Shown here: in pieces, positions 53,267 through 63,900 of the stretch | Position numbering within the stretch: position 1 is the stretch's first letter | How the letters are laid out: each line of letters opens with the position of its first letter | From: Patagioenas fasciata | Taxonomy: Eukaryota; Chordata; Aves; Columbiformes; Columbidae | Assembly: GCF_037038585.1 (NCBI RefSeq) | Contig: NC_092524.1 | Coordinates: 41,426,001-41,490,000, forward strand | DNA length: 64,000 bases | Reading direction: 5' to 3' | Made by a program: the position numbers and the translations under genes | The notes under the pieces: generated by a model | The model's input: only the letters and a program-made list of their open reading frames with translations | What the model was told of the DNA's origin: nothing | Databases searched by the model: none

Positions 53267-53291
53267 AAAAAAAAAAAAAAAAAAAAAAAAA
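53267..53291. repeat. A25 homopolymer
   Basis: Twenty-five consecutive A residues lie in an AT-rich context with no retrocopy body recognised upstream. Confidence 0.9.
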
Positions 53292-53373
53292 CTTTCTCAA
53301 AAAAAACAGAAATCACGTAACTCGTTTTAATCTTGAATTTGTTTGAATAAATACCTGCCTTCCCTTCTGTATT

Positions 53374-53406
53374 CAAATAAATAAATAAATAAATAAATAA
53401 ATAAAA
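53374..53406. repeat. (AAAT)n microsatellite
   Basis: About eight perfect AAAT/AATA units lie in a row. This would be a polymorphic locus in most birds. Confidence 0.92.
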
Positions 53407-55544
53407 TTCCTTCATTATCTTGAGTTTCCTTTTGGTGTGAGAAGTACCTGTGAAGTTATCTGTCATCTTCCAGTCTCTCATCATGGGTCTTCCACAGGGT
53501 ACTCAGTGCCTTCTGAGGTATCGGATTGCTTCTGACTAAATCTTGCATGCCCCTGAGTAAGGCAAGCTGAAAAGCATTTGCTTCTGGCAGCTACTATCAG
53601 CAGTTTTGCTTTTTTATTCTACAAACATAGAATAATGGTTAAAGCAATTGTTTAACCCAGCTTTCGGCTCCCTCCTAACTCCATAATTGGCATGCTGCCA
53701 AGCACATGAAAGATCTAGAAAGGCAGCCATAGACACCATCAATGGTCGTTGGCCACTGAGGCCCAGCAGCATATTTAGAATCAGTGAGGGGTTTTTTATT
53801 TCCCAGATGAAGACACTAGTCTTAGGCTAAAGATTGGTTTGGTCTTTGTAATGGCTATTAAAAAGGTTCCAACCTGTTTGCTGACAAAGATTTCAATTAT
53901 CCTAATAAAATTGGTTCTGCATCACAGACATGTGCTAAGATGTTGAACTGCCCTTTCTTTGCTATGAAGTTGTTCTTTAGTACTAGTATCATTTCCACAC
54001 CAGACTCACACCCACACTCCTAGATTAACTCCTAAATATTGACAACAGCTGTAACGACTATGAAAACTTATATTCATTTGCATGACCAAAAATGTGTATG
54101 TCCTCCTGTAAGGACAGGTGAGGTGGCTTCCTCCTTTAATTACCATTACTTTGGTCTACCACTTTCACAGCATCACTCCTTCAAACCTTTCTCCTTAAAC
54201 TCACTCAGTTACACTCAAGTTTTTGCAATAAAGTTATTCAGAGTTATTTTTTTGGTGCTTAGCTCTTGCTAACTTCAACAAGGTTGAATATTCTTGAAAT
54301 TATGTGTCTTCCTAAGCATCAGGAGAGAAACTTCTCTTTTGAAGACACATTAATTAAATAAAAACACTGCCTTCTTTTTCATATTTTACTCTAACAAACA
54401 TACCATTTTCTCTTTCTTCCCTAAAGTGTACCAGTTGTCTCATTAGAAATACTAACCAGTGGGGAATGGCTGGTAGCAATATTATGGGATATAGCAAGTT
54501 AAGAAATCAGTGCATGTCATTTTCCCAGGCAGTAAAAACACATTAGAGGTTTTCTCTGAAAAGTCAAAGATTGTAGCTTTTAAATTATAATTTTAGCAAA
54601 TTTCACTATGCAAAAATGGTAATTTATCTACCCTTTTAATGCCTATTTTGAGTAGAAGTGTTTGCATATCAGATGTTTAAAGTGAAATAAGTCTGTTCTT
54701 AAGGTTGGTGCAAGGACCACTAAGAGTCATGGGAGCTACAAATTGACTACACAAAAGCCACAAAATGGAAAGGAACTTTTTCAACTCACACAATGCAATT
54801 CTCCAGTAAGGAGTTGTCTACTCACCATCTTGACCTACACAACCTTGCATTAAAAGTACATGCTATATTCATTCATCAATAGGAAATGGCCTGGGGAGGG
54901 CAAGGAGATAAGAAAAAGGAATATTTTTCCAGTTTTGAATTCATCCTGGTCTTCCTTTTACCATTACTCAAAGCCAACGTTACCTTTTGATGTATCAAAC
55001 ATGTCATTTTACATATGGAGGGAGGAATCTGGGATTCGGCAGGCAAGTAGCTGCAGCATTGTTCAAACCCTTCTCCTCTTGACTCAATAACCCATACAAT
55101 TTGTATTTCACACCCATAGTACAAACACTATGATGGCTGACTTTATGTCACTCTGGATGACTGTAGAATACACATGGGTGTACATCACAGAGAACAGGAA
55201 TGATGCTATCACGTTAAAATTGTGCAGTCAAAATCTAGCCCAGTGATTCTTTAGTTCAGTGATATATTTATTGTTGGGGTTTCTTTATCCTGTCACACCC
55301 AGGTATAATTTACTGAAAGAAAATGCTAATACTGTGGCTTGCATAGGTAGCATTTTATGCCTTTAACCTTTAAAGTTTACATGAATTTGTAACCGAGTGG
55401 GTCTTTCCTAATATTTTTTCTTGTTTGTAAGAGTTTGCGTGCTGTTTTTATAATGTTTTCATTGATGTCAAGACCTTAGTATAAAAACAAGACTAGCACA
55501 GTACTAATTTACCCCATGGTCTCCTGTGTCTTCCATTGCCTCTC

Positions 55545-55965
55545 TCCTTGAGCAACGGGCATAGCTGCAGGACTGTTTACTCCACGGCTTATTTCCCCTT
55601 TATCTTTGATGTCCCAGTATGTCAAAGGCTGTGAATTTAATATTGATTTCATAAAGTACTTTTACTGTAACATGTCAGTTAGCATTAGCCTCAACCTCGA
55701 GGAAGCTCAGGCACTGAGCTGGATTTGCACGCAATGTGGCTCTCCAGTTCTCAGACTCTTTTCCCGAACGAATGCTTTATTTATAAGAGTGACAGTGTGC
55801 TGTGAAAGCAGGGACAGCACACAGCCCCCAGCTATCTCCGTGTCTTGTATACACAACGTCAGTGCCCTGTGTATACATTAGGCTTGAAAATGTAAGTGGA
55901 TCAGAGAGACGTATCATTTGCTGGTATGTAAACAGACAGATGAGTTTATAGATCGCATTAAACCC
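55545..55965. promoter_or_regulatory. candidate conserved non-coding element
   Basis: The block is less repetitive and less AT-biased than its surroundings, and it keeps several CpGs (for example in 'caacctcgaggaag', 'ttttcccgaacgaatgc' and 'tatctccgtgtc'). It also holds an MEF2-like 'tttatttataag' word. A 91-codon frame at 55606-55881 shows no known domain. The assignment is a compositional hunch, not measured conservation. Confidence 0.25.
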
Positions 55966-56459
55966 CAGTGGCTGGAACTAGTGGAAGAGTCTTCCTGGAG
56001 TCCCATCCCCCATCTCACTCCTCCTGTTCCTCCCTATACCATCAACACCAACACCATGAGCTGGACTCACCTCCTTTAGAGAGCAAACAGAGGCATCTTT
56101 CCAAAGGAGGAATCATAGAAGAATATTCTTGCCTTGATCTTGTCACCTTAACCTTTTATTGCTCCTTTGAAATTGCAGATGCTGCTGACAGGATGTATTA
56201 ATCCACAGATTAATCTGCAAAGTCCTTTCATAACTCAGTATTGATCCTTCACTCAGTCCAAACAAAGGTGAAAAGTTTGCCTTGATCTCTCTTTTTTCCC
56301 CTCTCTTTTTTCCTCCTTCTTTTACTTCATAATTTTGGGAAATTTTAAAAAATCGCAGTTGCAGTATTTTGTGTCTAAAACAGTGAGGTAAGGTTCCTCC
56401 AAAGACTGAAGCTTGGAATTACACTCTCAGGGGGGCAGTCACCAGTTTTCCTGTGTGTT

Positions 56460-56970
56460 GAGCAAATCGTGCCAACTGATTACACACTGTTAATGAAAGA
56501 TTAACTATTTAATGCATTAGCTTTTTGTGGGCACATAGAACAGCTGTGCACTTGGGCTATGTCTGCCCCATTCATAGCATGTTTGATTTCTCATAGCTCC
56601 CCAGTTGCTCTGAACTTGTCTTCCTCCTCAGCTGGGACTTGAGCTAGCTTAGGTCTTCTGAGCATGTTGAAAATATTTCTTGTTTGGTTCATTAATTATT
56701 CCATAAGCTTTTACTTTTAAGCCTATGTACACTTATGGTCATGCATTAATAATAAAGAAGTAATTATTATTTATATACAACATATATTGCTGGTTATAAA
56801 ACATCATTCATGCAGCTGCATTATCATTCTTTTTAACGTATTATGTTGCTCTGCCTAGGCATATATGACAATTCGAGTTTTGTTTTAAGGCATTTCCATA
56901 AAATATAAGACATTCCGGTGTAAAACCTGCAGGAGCTCATAAAGAATTTTGCTGAGCTTCAGTAATTGAA
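56460..56970. promoter_or_regulatory. candidate conserved non-coding element, TAAT-rich
   Basis: The segment is rich in homeodomain-type TAAT/ATTA cores ('ttcattaattattcc', 'catgcattaataataaag', 'gaagtaattattattt'), interspersed with balanced-composition words and free of homopolymers longer than about six. No open frame is present. Its enhancer-like character is inferred only from texture and could simply reflect AT-richness. Confidence 0.22.
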
Positions 56971-57805
56971 GAAGGAATGACAAAATTTATCTTATTTCCC
57001 TGTTTCATATAGCATGACAAAAAAAAAGAAACTACAGAGCAACATTTATTATTTCAGTTGTTGCAGGGAACAAATCCAAAGCATAAAACTGAAGACGACT
57101 TTCACACGCATACAGATAGGTACACATATATGCTTAGTGCTTCCTATTTATGCTGGAAATGAGACAGCATTTTTGGTGAAATCTGGCAAACATGACTTCA
57201 GGTGATAAAGACAAGGTCACAAAAATTTTTGCATAAATCTGCATAAACTGGTAACAGACTCAAAATCTGCAAATCAATCTCCAAAAATAGTATTTCAAAA
57301 CTTAATGTCAGTAAGATTTTCCTCCCATGTCCACTCTCCCACTTCTGACCCATGAGACAGACACTGAGTGGAAATAGCCCCAGACAATCTTTTATGTATT
57401 TCTCTCCAGGATAAAAGACAAGAGTATTCCTAATGTTATGTTAAAGTGAAAATTTCCACTCTGGATATTAGTGCATAGAATTTTGGACATACGTCAACTA
57501 AATAACCAAATGAAGTCTCTAAAGCATTTTGAGTGCAGACTGTCAATACTGTTAATGTTACAATAAACCCATAAATATTTGATATGACTAAGAACACCAC
57601 CTCTTCTGTTTCCTTTGCATTAGTACACAATGTATCAACTCTGTTTTTTGTGGAACTCAAATGTTATTTTCTGTCTGTCTGCATAATATGACGTGCTAAT
57701 TTTTCAGACAATATATTTAGTAAGAAAATTACCTTCAGAGATTTCTGGCTATATTTAATAGATTATGTCCTGAAGAAACAAGGATTACATGTCAATCTCT
57801 TGGGG

Positions 57806-57837
<32 letters not shown>

Positions 57838-58795
57838 ACAGTTGGCTAAATTTTTATTCCATTTTTATAGAATTCATGCATACAAGCTACGTTGAAATAT
57901 CAGTGAGGATTTGCTTTAAAACTCAATAAAAACAACAACATTCCAAACTTTGCAATTAATTTCTGTATTACTAAAACTAAAGCAAATGTTTAGTATACAG
58001 TATACAAATTCAATATGCTTTGACTGACAGTTCTGTAACCAAATAAACGTCCAAATGAAAAAACTGTTCAAATTATACAATTACATTTTTCAGACTTTGC
58101 ACACATTTCATAATATTAAAGTTCTGTGACATCCAAGTTTTCCCTGAGCAGTGTGTTAACTGCTACAGATCAGAAAACTGGACTTTGGAGAATGCCTCAC
58201 CCAATGCATTTGTGCAAATTATCCATGCAGAAGTGCAAAGACTGACAAAACTGTTAGTGGACTTCTGAGACTTTATGCACAAAGTTTCATAAAAATCATT
58301 AAATTCATTTCATAGCACATTTATGAAGTATAGAAATGTTACTGCTGCTTCTTCATACAGCGTCAGGAGGCACATAAAGTTTAATACTTCCTAATATCAT
58401 TCAAAGACTCTGTGGTGCAGTCAAGAATTGAATGAAGGTCTCCTCAGTCCCTGTTCACAGCAAACTGCTTTGCTTTCATCCAGTAATCCCTGACTATCAA
58501 AGGCTATGGCAGGGCAGCCTAAACTAAAGGAACCCTGAAGTAGTGTTAATTTGTGCCATAAGGTCAAAGCAGTCTCTATTAACCCAAGAGCTTTGTTAGT
58601 ACAATGGTGTTGGAGTCACTTTTGCTGTTTTTTTCCTGTTGCTCAGCTGAGCACAGCCTAGCCATTGTATGATACATTTGTTCTCAGTGGGAATTTGCCT
58701 TTCTTGCTAGAAAGACAATACAATATTTCAATGTATTTTAACTTCACGTCCATTTAAGGTTTTGCACAAAACATCTCACTAGGACTGATGCTTTA
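56971..58795. other. AT-rich non-coding DNA with A31
   Basis: No supported gene. An A31 homopolymer lies at 57806-57836 and is the longest in the window. The sequence before it is AT-rich and not recognisable as a retrocopy. Confidence 0.5.
57806..57836. repeat. A31 homopolymer
   Basis: Thirty-one consecutive A residues follow 'ctcttgggg'. The length is likely unstable and is a common assembly or polymerase-slippage site. Confidence 0.9.
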
Positions 58796-59847
58796 GTCAG
58801 GATGGAACTTGCACTCGTCTCAGGCCACAGTGGAGCAAACAGCTGTGTTGTTCACTATAATGATTGTTGGTGGAAGGCAATCTCATACAGATACGTCAAA
58901 AGTGAGGACACTTATTTTAATAAAGCAAGGAACGTTTTGGGAAACTGGGTTACATTTGAAGTTCAAACATATAAACTGTGCATCCTGTGTTGGTGGAGAG
59001 ACAACTGTACTGAACTGCAACCACAGTCAACAGAATTCAACTGGCCAACAACTTTAGGGAATTCCCTTTCAGCACAAAGTCAGATATCAAAATACTGTTT
59101 ATGTGTGCCCCTTACTGCCTAAGATTCTGAATTAGTTTATAACACGATTTTGTTAACACTGTTTATACAAAAGCAGAGGACAGAGGATGCTTTTTGCTCT
59201 TTTCAATGTTTATTCCCCCATTTCTTGATCCTTCCATCCCTTGCTACTACCACATCTTATTTTGCCCCATAGACGTTCCTTTTTCCTAAATGCAGTAGCA
59301 GTGAGATGCTTTAAATTTGCATGTTCCCACTGGGGTCCACTTCAGGGGGATTCTCAGAATGTCCTGCCTTCCCAAGGACAGGAAAAAAACACATTTTCAT
59401 AGAAGACAAAAATTCAGGCTAAAATCTGTATAAGTAGGAAGACAGGAATGATATCAAAACACCCCTGAAAATGTTGATAGGGCATTATTTTCAGATCCCA
59501 TTGATTTCTCAAGTGTTTTCTAGCCAAGTCTTGTTTGGCTATTCCACTCTTCTTGGCTTTGTATACCATGCTAAAATTAGCTACATCCTTGAAAGTCATA
59601 GTAAATGTCATTGGATATATTCAAGCATTTACATGTTTTTGGTGTTTTGCTTTGTTTTGAGTAGTGTAACTTAATCAGCAGTCACATAGCAACATTCAAG
59701 ACAAGTACAATAATAGCCTTGTGTTCTATTTTTCATTAATTGAGATGGAGCTTGCACTGCCTTCCATTGCACTTGTATAAATTTCTCTCTTTTTTTTTTC
59801 TATAAACAAGCACAGAAGTGTATTTTTTAATTAGCAATGAAATAACG
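58796..59847. other. non-coding DNA with two overlapping open frames
   Basis: Plus-strand frames at 58802-59122 (106 codons) and 58809-59057 (82 codons) overlap in different phases. Neither resembles a family I recognise, and two long frames together suggest locally few stop codons, not coding. The rest, including a T-run near 59791, is unassigned. Confidence 0.45.
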
Positions 59848-60170
59848 TGTGGAGGGGTTGCTGTTAGATGGGGATTTGTTACTGAACCAGCCAGGAATTT
59901 CAAGGCTGGGAACAGGACCTGCCATGGGAGAGAAGCATCTCCGAAATAACAAGGCCCCAATGTGGTATAAATCAATGGACCTATCAGCAGTGAGACTTCA
60001 GTGCGTGGACAGCTCATGAACATAGATGATATCCAATTAGCGAATGCATGCTTGGAGCGTGGACGCATGATCAGAGAATAGTTGCATATATAAGGAGGCT
60101 TGTTTCTGTAATAAGTGGCTTTGTGTGATTCACATTGAATCGGAATGCTGAGTCCTTTATCGTTCCAACA
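59848..60170 (+). mobile_element. short solo LTR (about 323 bp), alpha/betaretrovirus-like avian ERV
   Basis: The block starts TGTGGAGGGG and ends TTCCAACA, the TG...CA borders of a retroviral LTR. Inside, in order, are a CCAAT box (60033-60037) and a TATA box TATATAAG (60087-60094). An AATAAG polyadenylation-type signal follows at 60110-60115, then a short R/U5 region with 'ttgtgtgattcacattgaat'. The size and layout fit the short LTRs of avian ERVK/alpharetrovirus-type elements. The six bases on each side, ATAACG and ATACTG, agree at four of six positions, consistent with a decayed 6-bp target duplication. No polypurine tract precedes it and no primer-binding site follows, so it is solo. The minus-strand frame at 59736-60068 is its antisense. 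Confidence 0.85.
60087..60115 (+). promoter_or_regulatory. LTR promoter core and polyadenylation signal
   Basis: TATATAAG (60087-60094) is followed 16 bases later by AATAAG (60110-60115), one base off the canonical AATAAA. With the CCAAT box about 50 bases upstream, this is the compact U3/R junction of the LTR. Whether it still drives transcription is unknown. Confidence 0.6.
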
Positions 60171-60182
60171 ATACTGTGTATA

Positions 60183-60239
60183 ATAATATCAAGCCGCTTT
60201 CAGCAAACCCCACCTGATGATGACAACCATTGATATTAT
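60183..60239. repeat. 10-bp inverted repeat between LTR and CR1
   Basis: 'ataatatcaa' (60183-60192) and its exact reverse complement 'ttgatattat' (60230-60239) flank a 37-base spacer. They lie in the short gap between the solo LTR and the CR1 3' end. The arms are AT-rich, so chance is likely. Confidence 0.7.
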
Positions 60240-60249
60240 ACTGTTTGGA

Positions 60250-60950
60250 GTCACAGAATCACAGAATGCTAGGAATTGGAAGGGACCTCAAAAGATCATT
60301 TAGTCCAATCCCCCTGCAGGAGCAGGATCACCTAGATGAGGCTACACAGGAAGCTGTCCAAGCGGGTTTTGAATGTCTCCAGAGAAGGAGACTCCACAAC
60401 GCCCTTGGGCAGCCTGCTCCAGTGTTCTGATACCCTCACTGAGAAGAAGTTTCTTCTCAAATTTAAGTGGAACCTCTGGTGTTCCAGTTTGAACCCATTA
60501 CCCCTTGTCCTACCATTGGTTGTCAATGAGAAGAGCCTGCCTCCATCCTCATGACACTCACTCTTTATATAATTGTAAACATTAATAAGGTCACCCATCA
60601 GTCTCCACTTCTCCAAGCTAAAGAGACCCAGCCCCCTCGGCCTTTCCTCATAAGGAAGATGCTCCACTCCCATGATCATCTTTGTTGCCCTGTCCTTATT
60701 GAACTGAGGGGCCCAGAACTGGACACAATATTCCAGATGTGGTCTCACCAGGGCAGAGTAGAGGGGGAGGAGAACCTCCCTCGACCTACTAACCACCCCC
60801 TTCTAATACACCCCAGGATGCCATTGGCCTTCTTGGCCACAAGGGCACAGTGCTGGTTCATGGTCATCCTGCTGTCCACCAGGATCCCCAGGTCCCTTCC
60901 CCCTACACTGCTCTCTAATTGGTCATTCCCCAGTTTATATTGGAACTACC
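60250..60950 (-). mobile_element. CR1 LINE, best-preserved copy (ORF2 C-terminus plus 3' tail)
   Basis: On the minus strand this is the 3' end of CR1. The terminal octamer repeats are at 60250 (plus strand 'tcacagaatcacagaatgc') and the 5' truncation is near 60950. An uninterrupted 154-codon frame (60332-60796 minus) encodes the C-terminal part of the ORF2 protein, downstream of the reverse-transcriptase catalytic core. It includes recognisable blocks such as '[20 protein letters not shown]' and '[14 protein letters not shown]'-type sequence (here [14 protein letters not shown]). The family usually has about ten more residues where this copy reads FNKDRATKM, so a small in-frame deletion is present. 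The catalytic domains are missing, so it cannot move by itself. The plus-strand frames 60230-60430, 60336-60554 and 60551-60979 are antisense shadows. Confidence 0.95.
60332..60796 (-). pseudogene. CR1 ORF2 C-terminal fragment, open
   Basis: This 154-codon frame is a truncated remnant of the CR1 reverse-transcriptase polyprotein. It covers only the region after the palm domain and reaches the natural stop codon near the 3' tail. It lacks the endonuclease and the catalytic Asp-Asp motif, so no enzymatic activity is expected. Openness reflects a relatively recent insertion, not selection. Confidence 0.85.
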
Positions 60951-63900
60951 AGACCTACCAACAAAGTGCTGACAGATAAATCTATGGCACAGTTTCTTCA
61001 AGTACTTACAGTCCAGTGCTTAAACACGCTTATATGAAACTTTTTGCACTACTTTTTAAATACCAGATAACTATGTAATTTATAAACCACTTTACCTAAG
61101 TGTTCATGCTCTAAAGAAAGACAAACTTTGTCTTTCCAAACTATCTGGTTTTGTTTGTCAGGCTGGAATTTCTTCTAATCCTCAATAAAAATGGTTCTCA
61201 ATTTCAGCCACGGAGGTATTTTAAACCATTTTAATGAAAAAAATTGTAATCCTACATAATAAGACTGTAAATGTTCTCTCTCTCTTCATAGGTAAAACAG
61301 TATAAAATTTTCATGCAATCTTCTGCCTGGTTATATTAAAAATATTTGGCCAGGTTTAGATCTGATTAGTGTAACTGTTACAGATAACAGCGAAATCACT
61401 TATGATTGTAGATAGTCATAGCAACACGATATTAATATTAATAGTCCACACTGAAGTAACTGTGATTCTTAAGTGGACAGACACAACAATTCATTGGAAT
61501 AAAGAAATTAAAATAGGCTTATCAATTCTCTGCTGTTAATTATACTTCATGTTGAGAAGATCATACACAAATATACTTTCAAGCAACGCATTGTAAATAT
61601 ACCAAGCTACAGTTCCATTTAGAGATGCACAACATGCCAAAAGTATCTGTCATCAGTATTTCCAGAAATGGACAATGGGCACAGAAGTAAAAAAAAAGAA
61701 AGAAAAAGAAAAAAATTCTGTGAAGAACACAGCTGTCATCAAAGAGGAAAAATCTCTCTATATGACAGTGTTTAGTAATAATTGGAAGAGGCTTGTTTTG
61801 TTGAGGGGGTTTTTTGTGTTGTTTTTTGGGTTTTTGGTTTGTTTTTTTTTAGATAATAGTAGTTCTCAGAGTGCCGAAGTATTTCATCTAATGATTAGAA
61901 GAAGGATAATAATACTGATGTACCAAGAAGTAGCTGGGCTTACAGAAGTTGTGCAGGCTTTTGTTGAAGTATCAATTCATTATTCCTCTTCTTCCTGACA
62001 CAAGTCCCTTTTGATATGCAGCAGAGCAAATAAAAATTCTCTGTTGTGCCAGTTCACTCCTTCAAATCTCTGCTGTTAATCACACTTTACAAAAAAATGG
62101 CTAGATATTTTTATGTATTAGAATAATTTAGAGAGGTAGCAAATATGGGGGTTTTTTTCCAAAAGCATAAACAGAATACTTTCAGATGAAATGCAGAGAG
62201 CTGACTTGAAGCTCATTCCTGTGTCCCCACTTCAGGAAAGCTGACTAGTCTGTTTACTTGGCTGAAGGACTAAATATGAGCAGGAAACGTGCAGGAAGGA
62301 AGAGTTGGAACAAATTGATTCATGTAGGGAATTAAAGCAAATGTGTAATGTAATTATCAATACTAGACTCATATTAATTTCATGCATGTTTTAACTTTTG
62401 AGTAATTTCTTCTCTCAACATTTATTTATATATTACACATAAAATGTGGATACTAACCAAAGCCTAATGACTGCACTTTATCTTAATTTTTCTGAGTATT
62501 AAAGCTTTACATTTGAAAGGACAGACTAATAATTTATCCTAAAGAAAAAGTTTTATAATATAAGTGAAAATGAAGCAGGAGGACAAATATGAGCTGAAGT
62601 AACTGGTATTTTGTACTGTAACTGCAAGAGATGAAACAGTTTTGCTGTTTTGTAATACTCTTGTAACTATCAATTTTAAATATTATCCTAAATTCAGGTA
62701 TAGCTATGAGAAAGCCTCATACCTATATAGTTAAATTTCATTAAAATATAGTTAAGCAGCTCATCGACTGTAAAATACTATGATTATGCAAATAAACAAC
62801 ATGGATGAAATATGAATTTGCAAAATGCTAGTGCGTACAAGATCTGCAAGTTGTAGATGTAAATAAAACATTTAGTACAACACTGGTAATTAGTGCAATT
62901 CCGTGAGCAGAAATGATAGCACTGGAATAGAAATGGAACAGAATAGAAAATGATATTATGCTTCACAGCAGTATCTTTCTTAGCCTTATGAGCACCATAA
63001 CTGTAGGACAAAACTAGAACCACCACTTTCCTCTGTACAAAGCAGAGGCAGAAGCTGGGCTGACATCCAGCCTCCAGAGTGCACGACAGCACAGAGGAGT
63101 GAGTGGTGGCAGAAAGCCTGGCTAGAACTAAAACTCAAGTCCAAGTTAGATTTGTGAAAAACTCAGTCAGGGTTCCAAATCAGCTGATCTGTGTTTTAGC
63201 AGTGGATCTGAAATATGGGATTACAGAGTTGGAATTCAGTTAAATTTCAATAAAGTACAAATATGAATGATCCACATCTTTTTTACCAGGTAGGTAACGA
63301 GTTATTACATAACCCTGAGTTTTTAGAAGATCATGGGATATTCACTTTTGGCGGTGATTTCTGAGCCTCACAATGGAGGGATGGCTGAGATACAGTCTTT
63401 AATTTATCCTATGATAATATGTAAACGGATAGTGAGCATAGGGTTAACCAGTCTCCCGTGAGTCAAACAGGTAAAGCAGCTGCCTGCCCTCAGTGTGAGG
63501 CCTGCCAGGGATGCCAGCCCTGCAAGAAGAAAGAAATACAGCTTGGCTCAGATGGTGAGTTACTTGCTCTGAAAGGGATCATAACAGGAGTGATCTCTAA
63601 AAAGCCTTTCAGGATGGCACACAGTCAGACTTGGTTTATGACTACAAGAAATCTTAAGCGCAAGAGGCACTTCTGCTGTTTACCATGTGTCTCTTGATAT
63701 ATAGACCCTCTCTTCACCTGCAACGCCTAAAAAAAACCTGCTGAAAACACCACGTCTACAGACAAGTTTTTGTGTTAATTTATCACAGCTACAGACAGGA
63801 ATTATTTTTCATGAAGGATCCTAGCATCTTAAATCCCTTCATGTAATCGCTACCTATATATTTTATTGTAGAAAAAAAGCTACACTTTCAACATCAGTAT

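Larger units (their letters stand above)
51818..55544. other. AT-rich non-coding DNA with simple repeats
   Basis: No supported gene. It holds an A25 run at 53267-53291 and an AAAT microsatellite at 53374-53406. Frames at 54039-54272, 54860-55090 and 54876-55124 minus are unremarkable. Confidence 0.5.

Noticed and set aside
59736..60068. 110-codon minus-strand frame
   Set aside because: It lies mostly antisense to the solo LTR at 59848-60170.
60551..60979. 142-codon plus-strand open frame
   Set aside because: It is antisense to the CR1 ORF2 remnant at 60332-60796.
62784..63092. 102-codon Cys/Phe-rich minus-strand frame
   Set aside because: No signal, domain or splice context; composition is typical of chance frames in AT-rich DNA.
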